Assembly (NCBI GenBank): GCA_964430475.1
Contig: CAYSEQ010000003.1
Span: 1-64,000, forward strand
Origin: CAYSEQ01 sp964430475
GTDB lineage: Bacteria; Patescibacteriota; Microgenomatia; UBA8517
DNA length: 64,000 nt
Direction: 5' to 3'
Position 1 is the stretch's first letter. Each line of letters begins with the position of its first letter. Positions 41,901-49,207 of this stretch are shown here, piece by piece. Both the position numbers and the translations under genes were made by a program. The notes below the pieces were generated by a model. That model was given only the letters and a program-made list of their open reading frames with translations, had not been told where the DNA came from and searched no databases.

Positions 41901-42711
41901 CCATCTTCGCCTCAAAAAAGTCTGAAGCCTTGTGGGTAGTTAACTCTTCGTACTCCTCTTCCGAAAGTATTGACAAAGGCTTCAAGCCCCTTACCAAGTT
42001 ATTAAGGTTTTCAAAAAGTTGAAGAGTCCTTTCGATACTTGCCTTTTCTTCTTCACTAAGCGCAGTCTCCTTTTTCCTCAACTCAAGTTCAATCTCAGAA
42101 ATAGCAAGTGTGGCTTGCTCTTTGTCTTTAATCTTTCCTAGAATTTTTTTCTTGTCCTCTTCGGATTTTTCCCGAAGTGCTTTCCTTCTTTCGGCAAAGG
42201 TCTTTCTTATTTCTTCTTCCCTTTGAGCCAAAGCCTGCTCGAGTTGCTTGAGCGCGTTCTTCTTTCCATTCTTATCAACCGATAAAACCAGATAGCGTGC
42301 AAAGTAAATTACTTGTTCTATAGCTCGAGGTGCTACATCGAGAAGCAAAGAAATTTTTGAAGGCGCACCCTTGAAAAACCACACATGAACAACAGGGGAA
42401 GCTAATTTTATATGGCCCATTCTTTCACGACGAACCCTACTTTGCGTCACCTCTACGCCACACTTATCACAGATAACTCCTTTATAACGTATTCTCTTAT
42501 ACTTTCCACAATAACATTCCCAATCCTTTGTAGGTCCAAAAATTCTTTCATCAAAAAGTCCATCTTTTTCCGGTTTAAGAGTCCTATAATTAATGGTTTC
42601 GGGTTTTGTTACCTCACCACGCGACCAGCGGACTATCTCTTCCGGAGAAGCCAGCCTTATTATCAAACTTTTAAAATCTGTAAGATCTTTTAATCCTGCC
42701 AAAGGTTCCAT
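38980..42711 (-). CDS. rpoC: DNA-directed RNA polymerase subunit beta'
   Basis: Largest catalytic subunit of RNA polymerase. N-terminal zinc site CYCGKYKRIRYKGVICDKCG near residue 61; clamp and lid region; catalytic loop GFNADFDGDQMAVHVPLS near 548 (three Asp binding Mg); second zinc site SPLTCKTRYGVCVKCYG near 945; trigger-loop region QSIGEPGTQLTLKTKHAAG near 980. 1243 residues, no large lineage insertion apparent beyond the coiled coil near 165-225 (EEEIRKTFAERRKALREKSE). It follows rpoB by 35 bases. The C-terminus is normal. Confidence 0.99.
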   Translation of the reverse strand: MEPLAGLKDLTDFKSLIIRLASPEEIVRWSRGEVTKPETINYRTLKPEKDGLFDERIFGPTKDWECYCGKYKRIRYKGVICDKCGVEVTQSRVRRERMGHIKLASPVVHVWFFKGAPSKISLLLDVAPRAIEQVIYFARYLVLSVDKNGKKNALKQLEQALAQREEEIRKTFAERRKALREKSEEDKKKILGKIKDKEQATLAISEIELELRKKETALSEEEKASIERTLQLFENLNNLVRGLKPLSILSEEEYEELTTHKASDFFEAKMGAEAVLAAIEKINLEELAASLRKELEATKGDSNRYVKLTKRLKLVDGLRRAKINPSWFVLRVLPVLPPDLRPMVQLSGGRFATSDLNDLYRRVINRNNRLKHLIELGAPEIILRNEKRMLQESVDSLIDASQRKATRRGRGRQPLRSLSDMLRGKQGRFRQNLLGKRVDYSGRSVIIVGPELKLNQCGLPKDMALEMFKPFVLREMIVRGIAPNVKSAKNMLEHRPPEVFDILEEITKDHPVLLNRAPTLHKLGIQAFYPILIEGSAIRIHPAVCSGFNADFDGDQMAVHVPLSKKAIKEAKELMLPRHNLLRPADGSPITTPSSKEMALGIYYLTSEDSRIEPSKSIFSDTKEAILAYQVGKIDLRQKITLRVNGSLVETTVGRIIFNEVLPESFGFVNESITSSKIKKLFTEAFTTVPREKVVEMIDAIKDLGFFGGTVSGVSFGIFDAKVHPEKEKLIRQANAKIAEIEENYAQGLITNEEKRRLTQEVWIEIAEELTDKTWSLLDSSNPIRIAIDAGVGRTSRDQVKQLAAMRGLVVDPLGKIVELPIKSNFREGLPVFEYVTSSRGSRKGLTDTALKTADAGYLTRRLVDVAHDVIVRMKDCGTNEGFIIKREPRPKSFATRITGRFVSEDVKIKQGRKEKILALKGDLIDEVKANEIDASGVEQVSVYSPLTCKTRYGVCVKCYGWDLSNKSLVEVGTPVGVIAAQSIGEPGTQLTLKTKHAAGIVGIDVTQGLPRVEELIEARTPKVMAPLAEISGKVRIGETEEGWKVTIVSVKQKPKEEREYIIPKTIQLAVEDGQIIEVGTPLAIGALDIREILSIKGLRSAQEYLVNEVQKVYESQGIPIHDKHFEVIVRKMSDEVRILSSGDTPLLPGELIEKATFEEENEKVLAAGGEPATAQQVILGITRRALFTESWLSAASFQQTTDVLATAALLGKEDKLIGLKENVIIGRLIPVTPERASLEVKS

Positions 42712-42746
42712 AAATTTTATTTCTACAAAGAAATTAACTTCTAATC

Positions 42747-45700
42747 TTATTCTATTACCTCTTCAACCTCCATTGGTCCTTTCTCTTCTAACAATTCTGA
42801 TGTTGCCACAACCTTAGCACCTGATGCCTCGGCAAGTTCTTCTGCTTCCGGACCCTCTTCAACTTCTTCTTTCGCATAAACTCCACCTTTTGCCTCAATC
42901 GCCAATCCCAACGAATTTAACTCTCTTACCAAAACCTTAAAGCTTTCAGGGACAGTTGCTTCAGGTATGTCATTTCCTTTCACTATTGCCTCAAATGCCC
43001 TTGCTCTTCCCACAACATCGTCTGACTTTAAGGTAAGCATTTCCTGGAGTGTATAAGCTGCTCTATGTGCTTCGAGTGCCCAAACTTCCATCTCGCCAAG
43101 CCTTTGTCCACCCATTTGTGCTTTACCACCAAGGGGTTGCTGAGTTACTAAAGAATAAGGACCTGTAGAGCGAGCATGAGTTTTGTCTTCAACCATATGT
43201 TTAAGTTTTAGAATATAACCCACACCAACAACAGAATCTTCCTTAAAAGGCTCCCCTGTCTTCCCGTCGTAAAGCCTCGCTTTTCCAGTCACAGGGAGCC
43301 CTGCCTTCTTAAGTTCACCAACAATAACTTCCTCTGGAACTTTGGTAAAAACAGGAACTGCACATTTTAACCCACTTTTAGAAAGCGCCCAACCCAGGTG
43401 TGTTTCTAGAAGCTGTCCCAGATTCATTCTTGCAAGAACACTCAAGGGTGAAATAATAACATCAACTGGGGTGCCGTCCTCCAAGTAAGGCATATCGGAG
43501 ATAGGCATTATTTTTGCTATAACTCCCTTATTCCCATGACGTCCTGCAATCTTATCTCCTACTGTAATCTTCCTAATCTGAGCTACCTTTACAATTATCC
43601 TCTTAATCACTCCGGGACCTAACTCGTCTCCTTTTTCCCTATCCAAAATCTGAACATCCACAACAATCCCCCTTTCTCCATGAGGAACTCTCAAGGAAGT
43701 ATCTCTAACCTCCCTCGCCTTTTCTCCAAAAATCGCTCTTAAAAGTCTTTCTTCAGGAGTTAATTCTGTCTCACCTTTTGGTGCAATCTTCCCAACCAAA
43801 ATGTCATTCGGACCCACCTCTGCACCAATCACCACAATGCCATCCTCTGCTAAATTAGCAAGATCAGTCTCTGCTACATTTGGAATATCCCTGGTAAGCT
43901 CTTCGGGTCCGAGCTTCGTATCAACTACATCTGCCTCATACTCCTCAATATGAATCGAAGTAAGAAGGTCTTCCTTAACCAGGCGGTCGGAAACTAAGAT
44001 TGCATCTTCAAACCCATACCCCTCAAAAGAAATATAAGCGACAAGTAGATTTCTACCCAAAGCTAATTCCCCTTTATCAATTGCTGGCCCATCAGCAAGG
44101 ACATCTCCTTCTTTAACCTTCTGACCTACTGAAACTATTACTCTTTGGTTGTAGCATGTAGAGTTTGAGGTTCGTTTAAACTTAGTTAAATAATAAATTT
44201 CTTGATCACCGTTCTCGCTAATCTCAACTTCCTCTGAGTTGTTAATCTTATTTATCTGACTTTCATCCAACTTTCTTTTTAACTTCACAATTACCTTCTC
44301 GCTGTCAGCATAAATTACTTCCCCTTCATGGCGTGCCTTAACAAACCTACCCATCGCTTGAGCAACTTCAGTTTCCATCCCCGTGCCAACGATTGGCGCC
44401 TCAGGAGAAATAAGCGGCACTGCTTGACACTGCATGTTAGCTCCCATCAAAGCCCTATTACCCTCGTCGTGTGAAAGGAAGGGTATAAGAGAGGTTGAAG
44501 AACCAACGACCTGGCGAGGCGTTACATCCACTAAATCCACTAGTTCCACAGGACCCTCAGTTACCAACCCTTTATATCTGAAAGGGACTCTTTTCTCTAA
44601 AATATATCCCCAAGCATCGGTGGCAACATTTGAGGTAGTAATATGATATTCCTCTTCATCATCCGCAGTAAGATAAACAATTTCATCGGTAATTTTAACC
44701 CTAACTTTTTTCTCATCTTTAACCTTAACTACTTTTCTGTAAGGTGTCTCAATAAATCCGTACTCGTTAACCCTTGCATAGAGAGCAAGATATGTTACTA
44801 GTCCAATATTTGGACCTTCTGGCGTTCTTACCGGATCAATCCTTCCGTATTGGGAGGAATTAACATCACGAATAGAAAACGAGGCTCTTTCCCGGCTTAT
44901 TCCCCCCTGTCCCAAAACCGAAACTCTTCTTAAGTTATCAATTTCAGATAAGGGATTGGTATCATCCAGTATTTGAGATAACTGGCTTGAACGGAAAAAT
45001 TCATTCAACGCTGCAATTAATGGTCGGGCGTTAATAAGGGTTGCAGGCATCACTTTGTCCTCAGGAGAAATTAGACTCATCTTTTCCTTAATCGATCTTT
45101 CTAGTCTTAAAAGTCCCACCCTAAAGGCATTAGTGGCAACTAGTTCTCCAACTCTTCTTAAGCGTCTATTCGCCAAATGGTCAATGTCATCAACACTTCC
45201 TTCCCCATTCTGAAGCTTGATGAGATATAAAAGTGTCTCAACAATATCATTTTTAGTAAGAACCCAATTTGCCTTTTCATTTGGGATATTTATCTTTAAG
45301 CGTTTGTTAATTTTAAATCTACCCACCTTTCCAAGATCGTAACGGCGGGGATCAAAGAAAAGGTTCTTAAGTAAATTTTCAGCATTCTCTAAGATTGCTG
45401 GTTCACCCGGGCGCATTTTTCTATAAATCTCAATAATAGCCTCCTCTCTAGTTTTTGTTGGATCTTTCTCTAGGGTTGCCGAAATGTACTTATGATATTG
45501 ATCTTTATCAACACCCTCAAACAAGGCCAATATTTCCTCGTCACTTTCTATACCGACAGCCCTAAGAAGAATAGTGGCTAGAACCTTTCTTCTCCTGTCT
45601 ATACGTGCAGAAATCACGTCATTTCTTTCAACCTCAAATTCCAGCCATGAACCCCGCAGTGGCCTAATCTCGGATTTATAAAGCATCCTACCACTTGAGG

Positions 45701-46136
45701 CGTCAAGATCTCCAGAAAAATAAACACCAGGGCTTCGGACAATCTGATTTACAACTACCCTTTCCACCCCGTTTACGATAAATGTGCCACGAGGGGTCAT
45801 CTGGGGTATATCACCCAAAAAGACTTCCTGGGTTACTTTCTCGCCAGTTCTTTTATTTATAAGGGTGGCAGTAATTTTCAAGGGAACTGAATAGGTTAAA
45901 CCTTTTTGTGAAGCAATACGCGGATTGATCTTTGCTACGTCTAATTCAGGATTTTCTAAAATAAGCTGCCAGTTTTTACCAGTAAAGTCATCAATAGGAT
46001 TAATTTCTGAAATCTCTTCTGAGATCCCTTCCCTAATAAACCAATCCCAAGATTCCTTTTGAACACTAGATAAGTCCAATTTTGGAAGAAACTTTTCCTC
46101 TTTTTCGAAGCAAATCCTATCGGTTTTAGGCGACAT
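42747..46136 (-). CDS. rpoB: DNA-directed RNA polymerase subunit beta
   Basis: Second-largest catalytic subunit. Marks: PRGTFIVNGVERVVVNQIVR near residue 119, the rifampicin-region SQLSQILDDTNPLSEIDNLR near 385 with HRRR replaced by RRVSVLG, GGISRERASFSIRDVNSSQY, GRIDPVRTPEGPNIGLVTYL and GDKIAGRHGNKGVIAKIMPI near 865. In the rifampicin pocket the usual T-H-K-R-R-L/I-S-A reads NLRRVSV, with Asn where many bacteria have His; resistance is possible but untested. C-terminus has a Glu-rich tail of about 45 residues. Confidence 0.99.
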   Translation of the reverse strand: MSPKTDRICFEKEEKFLPKLDLSSVQKESWDWFIREGISEEISEINPIDDFTGKNWQLILENPELDVAKINPRIASQKGLTYSVPLKITATLINKRTGEKVTQEVFLGDIPQMTPRGTFIVNGVERVVVNQIVRSPGVYFSGDLDASSGRMLYKSEIRPLRGSWLEFEVERNDVISARIDRRRKVLATILLRAVGIESDEEILALFEGVDKDQYHKYISATLEKDPTKTREEAIIEIYRKMRPGEPAILENAENLLKNLFFDPRRYDLGKVGRFKINKRLKINIPNEKANWVLTKNDIVETLLYLIKLQNGEGSVDDIDHLANRRLRRVGELVATNAFRVGLLRLERSIKEKMSLISPEDKVMPATLINARPLIAALNEFFRSSQLSQILDDTNPLSEIDNLRRVSVLGQGGISRERASFSIRDVNSSQYGRIDPVRTPEGPNIGLVTYLALYARVNEYGFIETPYRKVVKVKDEKKVRVKITDEIVYLTADDEEEYHITTSNVATDAWGYILEKRVPFRYKGLVTEGPVELVDLVDVTPRQVVGSSTSLIPFLSHDEGNRALMGANMQCQAVPLISPEAPIVGTGMETEVAQAMGRFVKARHEGEVIYADSEKVIVKLKRKLDESQINKINNSEEVEISENGDQEIYYLTKFKRTSNSTCYNQRVIVSVGQKVKEGDVLADGPAIDKGELALGRNLLVAYISFEGYGFEDAILVSDRLVKEDLLTSIHIEEYEADVVDTKLGPEELTRDIPNVAETDLANLAEDGIVVIGAEVGPNDILVGKIAPKGETELTPEERLLRAIFGEKAREVRDTSLRVPHGERGIVVDVQILDREKGDELGPGVIKRIIVKVAQIRKITVGDKIAGRHGNKGVIAKIMPISDMPYLEDGTPVDVIISPLSVLARMNLGQLLETHLGWALSKSGLKCAVPVFTKVPEEVIVGELKKAGLPVTGKARLYDGKTGEPFKEDSVVGVGYILKLKHMVEDKTHARSTGPYSLVTQQPLGGKAQMGGQRLGEMEVWALEAHRAAYTLQEMLTLKSDDVVGRARAFEAIVKGNDIPEATVPESFKVLVRELNSLGLAIEAKGGVYAKEEVEEGPEAEELAEASGAKVVATSELLEEKGPMEVEEVIE

Positions 46137-46159
46137 TGGGTATGTTTTTTAAATTCAAA

Positions 46160-46206
46160 GTCCCAGATCTTGTCTGGGACAAAAAAATTTAACGTACTTT
46201 TGTACG
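46160..46206 (-). promoter_or_regulatory. two stem-loops in the rpoB leader
   Basis: Read on the minus strand: CGTAC/GTACG with a four-base loop (46193-46206), beginning four bases after the expected transcript start and followed by TTAAATTTTTTT; then a perfect 8-bp hairpin GTCCCAGA/TCTGGGAC with a five-base loop (46160-46180). Both lie before the rpoB ATG. Confidence 0.5.
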
Positions 46207-46216
46207 CCTATGCTGG

Positions 46217-46244
46217 ATTATAGCTTAGAAAATCAAGTTGTCAA
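46217..46244 (-). promoter_or_regulatory. strong promoter of rpoBC
   Basis: Consensus TTGACA (46239-46244) and TATAAT (46217-46222) spaced by 16 bases. No rplL or rplJ precedes, so rpoBC is driven from this promoter here. Confidence 0.7.
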
Positions 46245-46264
46245 GATCCTTGTAGAAACTATGT

Positions 46265-46675
46265 ACATTTTTAGTTACTTACTAAATTTTTAATTCCAAA
46301 TTCTAGACAAACTACAAATAAATTAAAAGTTTAAAGTTAAAAGTTGAAAATTAAAGTTCAAAGTTCGAAATTAAAAAATTCTAATTAATAAGTAAGAATT
46401 TAGAATTTGGAATTTAAAAAATTTTGTTGTTTGTCATTTGTAATTTGTTATTTGTTTGTGTTTTGTTATTTGTGATTTGTAATTGTTTAGAATTTAGGAT
46501 TTGGAATTTTTCTAGGGTTTAGCTTGTCTGCCACCTAGGCAGAAATTTAGGATTTCTTAATTATTAACCATTAATAGTTGTTTGGAATTTGTGTTTTGGA
46601 ATTTGTTTGTGTTTTGTGTTTTGTTATTTGTGATTTGAATTTTTTAGGATTTAGAATTTGGAATTTAAAAAATTG
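46265..46675. repeat. AT-rich low-complexity repeat region upstream of rpoB
   Basis: About 410 bases without a gene. Variants of TTTAGAATTTGGAATTT and TTTGTTATTTGTGATTTG recur. A 21-base direct repeat starts at 46459 and at 46618 with no mismatch. A 14-base inverted repeat joins 46292-46305 with 46401-46414. A small hairpin TCTGCC/GGCAGA lies at 46527-46543. Similar words occur downstream of rpoC. Confidence 0.65.
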
Positions 46676-46694
46676 ACTTAAGACAAAACATTAA

Positions 46695-47708
46695 TCATTT
46701 TCCTAGATATTTTCTTACATTTTCATTGTGCTCTTCTAATGTCTTTGCGTAGTGAACATTTCCTTGAGGATCATGCAAATAATATAAGTAGTCTGTTTCG
46801 ATGGGTGATACTACCGCTTCAATTGAAGAAAGGCCGGGATTTGTAATAGGGTTAGGAGGAAGTCCTGGGTACTTGTAAGTATTATATTGAGAATCCACCT
46901 TTAAATCTTCGCGTATCAAAATTGGCCACCAATTCTCACAATCTTTGCTCTCTACCTTACACTTTATACTTGCCACTGCATACTGTACTGTAGCATCCGC
47001 CTGAAGTGGCATCCCAATCTCTAATCTTTTAAGAAGGATTCCTGCAACTACACGCCTTTCTTCGTCTTCACGCGCCTCTCTTTCTACAATCGAGGCAAGA
47101 ATCACCAAATCTCTAAACGAAAGCCGTGAAGCTGATATTTTGTCTTCTAGTCCCTGTACCTTTTTGGTGAAATTATTCTTTAGCGTAGAAACAACTAAAG
47201 ATGCATCCGCTTCTCTTGAAAAAAGATAAGTGTCTGGAAAAAGAAAACCCTCGGAATCCTCCGTTAATGCTAAAAAATCTTGTCTAAATTTATCTTCCTC
47301 TTCAGCTTCTTTTGAAAGTCCCTTTATCAAACGCTCGACCACTTCTTCTCTTCTTAATCCTTCAGGAATAGTCACCCAAACATCTCTCGGACCTTTTACT
47401 AGTTGATCCACAATCTCTATCAAGGAAAGATTAGGAGAAAGAGAATATCTGCCTGCTTGGATCTTTCCAGATAAACCCTTTAATTGCACATAAAATTTAA
47501 ATACTTTCGGGTTTCTTATCAAGCCTTTCTTATAAAGTTCTTGGGCTATATTCTCTGCGGTTTGTCCTTTGAGTATTAAGAAATCAAGTCTTTGACTACT
47601 TGTCTTAGATACAGCTTCACTCTCGTTTTTCCACCAGAAATAAGTGCTAAAAGTTCCAACTAAAATAAAGGCAAGGAAAGTTATCAAAAAAAATATAGAT
47701 TTTTTCAT
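46695..47708 (-). CDS. mltG: Endolytic murein transglycosylase MltG
   Basis: YceG/MltG cuts nascent glycan strands and ends chain growth at the membrane. N-terminal membrane segment (SIFFLITFLAFILVGTFSTY, residues 4-23), LysM-like LILKGQTAENIAQELYKKGL near residue 45, and the catalytic domain with VILASIVEREAREDEERRVV near 200 (catalytic Glu), RLEIGMPLQADATVQYAV and YNTYKYPGLPPNPITNPGLS near 275. 337 residues, normal. Only the small gene at 47874 and ruvX lie before it. Confidence 0.95.
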   Translation of the reverse strand: MKKSIFFLITFLAFILVGTFSTYFWWKNESEAVSKTSSQRLDFLILKGQTAENIAQELYKKGLIRNPKVFKFYVQLKGLSGKIQAGRYSLSPNLSLIEIVDQLVKGPRDVWVTIPEGLRREEVVERLIKGLSKEAEEEDKFRQDFLALTEDSEGFLFPDTYLFSREADASLVVSTLKNNFTKKVQGLEDKISASRLSFRDLVILASIVEREAREDEERRVVAGILLKRLEIGMPLQADATVQYAVASIKCKVESKDCENWWPILIREDLKVDSQYNTYKYPGLPPNPITNPGLSSIEAVVSPIETDYLYYLHDPQGNVHYAKTLEEHNENVRKYLGK

Positions 47709-47873
47709 CTTGTTGATTTATTGAAACAATTTTACCTTATGATTTTAAGGATCGTTGACAAGGCGAAATGTTTCTAAAAATTTAAAAAAGTTTTAAATTA
47801 AACAAACTTAGGCCTCAATAAAACTATTGACTTTTATCTAAAGTTTAGTGTGAAGTCAAAAAATAAAAATTAA

Positions 47874-48074
47874 TTATACTTCTTCAATAAGAGCTCTACG
47901 GTAAGTTTTTGTTTTGGGATTATAAATATAAATTCTTCCGCAAGAATGAGTTACTTTAAAGGTGCCATCTTTCCTTTTTTCCCTCTTAGCCTTCGCTAAA
48001 GGCTGGCCATCTGCCACACATCTCCCTTGAGAAATTAGCCACGCCTGAATTGGTGCAATGACATTTTTAAACAT
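47874..48074 (-). CDS. Small hypothetical protein
   Basis: A 66-residue soluble protein of unknown function: FKNVIAPIQAWLISQGRCVA, then a basic middle and FKVTHSCGRIYIYNPKTKTY. Two Cys (near residues 19 and 46) could bind metal or pair. It sits in a row of same-strand genes after ruvX, with small gaps. No family known to me. Confidence 0.55.
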   Translation of the reverse strand: MFKNVIAPIQAWLISQGRCVADGQPLAKAKREKRKDGTFKVTHSCGRIYIYNPKTKTYRRALIEEV

Positions 48075-48115
48075 CTTTTCTTTTAGTATAACATAAATTG
48101 AAAACTTCCAAACTA

Positions 48116-48526
48116 TCAGCCTTTCCTTTTTTTAGCTAACTTTTCGTCCAAATACGATTGAAGAATCAATGCTGCAGAATAAGCGTCCTCAAACTTCTTC
48201 CTTTTTTTTCTCCTTATACCAGCCTTGATTGAAAGCTGCCTTGCTTCATAGGAAGTCAAAGTCTCGTCTTGAAAAACAATCGGAATACGCAATCTCTTTC
48301 TAACCTTTTTCCCAAATTCCAGCGTTTCTTTAGCCATCCTAGCTTCAGAAATCCCTAAAACCAACAAGTCTATTTTCTCCAATTGAATGACATTTCGGAT
48401 TTTTCTTAGCACATCCTCAAAAGAATAAAATCTAAAAACAGTGTAAGGCTGCGCAATTCCAGAATCGCTATCAGCCAAAGCTAGTCCAATTTTCTTTTTT
48501 CCAAAATCAACTCCTAATATCTGCAT
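48116..48526 (-). CDS. ruvX: Putative pre-16S rRNA nuclease / Holliday junction resolvase-like (RuvX, YqgF)
   Basis: RuvX/YqgF trims the 5' end of 16S rRNA precursors in E. coli; RNase H-like fold. Start ILGVDFGKKKIGLALADSDS with the first catalytic Asp; KIDLLVLGISEARMA near residue 54 with Glu; VFQDETLTSYEARQLSIK near 93 (third acidic residue) and EDAYSAALILQSYLDE near the end. 136 residues. Its start overlaps the sortase C-terminus by 20 bases. Confidence 0.92.
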   Translation of the reverse strand: MQILGVDFGKKKIGLALADSDSGIAQPYTVFRFYSFEDVLRKIRNVIQLEKIDLLVLGISEARMAKETLEFGKKVRKRLRIPIVFQDETLTSYEARQLSIKAGIRRKKRKKFEDAYSAALILQSYLDEKLAKKRKG

Positions 48527-49196
48527 TTGCTTCTGTGGGTCTTGCTAGTCTTGCCCTGACAATTAACCTTTTGGGTTTTCTTGGGTCTCCTGGGGGTGTA
48601 CAGGTTACCAAAGTTAGGTAGCTATAGCTTGAATTTTGCTCTAGAATTCCCAACTCTGTGGGTAACACTTCAAACATTTCCTCAACTTCATATTGGTAAG
48701 TAACCCCATCAAAATCCACATAGATCAAATCACCCTTATCAAGCTTATAAAGAGTTGAGAATATTGAGAGATAATTTTTGGGATTGTAAAAAATTGGTAA
48801 AACTGAGTGTCCGAAAATAACTGTATTTCCAATTTCTCCTGGGAAACTTGTACCTGCGTATTGGATAAGGCTTTGTGAAAGATCATCTCCGCCCACCTTG
48901 ACAATTGCACTTTGAATATTTAACCTAGGAATTGTAATCGAGTAGTATTTCACCGGGATTGAATTAAAATCCTTCTCACTAAGCCCCTCAAACCAGTTCC
49001 TTGCTTGGGTATAGTCTTTTTGGGAAAATTTAAAACTAGCCTTATCTGCATCTACCAAAGGACTGATAAGTAAAGGGTAGCGGCGAGCGGACTCCCATTC
49101 GTAGGAAAAGATAGGATAAAGACTCGAAAACAATATAACAACACCTGATAATCCCATAATCACCGCACAAATTCTTAGAATAATCTTCTGTGCCAT
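48507..49196 (-). CDS. Sortase
   Basis: Cysteine transpeptidase that links surface proteins to the cell wall or to one another. N-terminal membrane segment (IILRICAVIMGLSGVVILFS). Catalytic triad visible: His in NTVIFGHSVLPIF near residue 133, Cys in YLTLVTCTPPGDP near 200, Arg in KRLIVRARL near 215. 229 residues. T-L-V-T-C-T-P suggests a class D/E-like sortase. It is immediately downstream of the large membrane protein gene, so a shared role in building a surface structure is plausible. Substrate motifs (LPxTG) were not seen in that protein. Confidence 0.9.
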   Translation of the reverse strand: MAQKIILRICAVIMGLSGVVILFSSLYPIFSYEWESARRYPLLISPLVDADKASFKFSQKDYTQARNWFEGLSEKDFNSIPVKYYSITIPRLNIQSAIVKVGGDDLSQSLIQYAGTSFPGEIGNTVIFGHSVLPIFYNPKNYLSIFSTLYKLDKGDLIYVDFDGVTYQYEVEEMFEVLPTELGILEQNSSYSYLTLVTCTPPGDPRKPKRLIVRARLARPTEANADIRS

Positions 49197-49207
49197 AACC
49201 AATTTTG

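Noticed and set aside
42247..42300. Intein or large insertion in rpoC
   Set aside because: The charged coiled-coil stretch near residues 165-225 has no splicing motifs and lies where a coiled coil is normal.
46265..46675. CRISPR array upstream of rpoB
   Set aside because: Repeats are degenerate, of uneven spacing and low complexity, without unique spacers of constant length.
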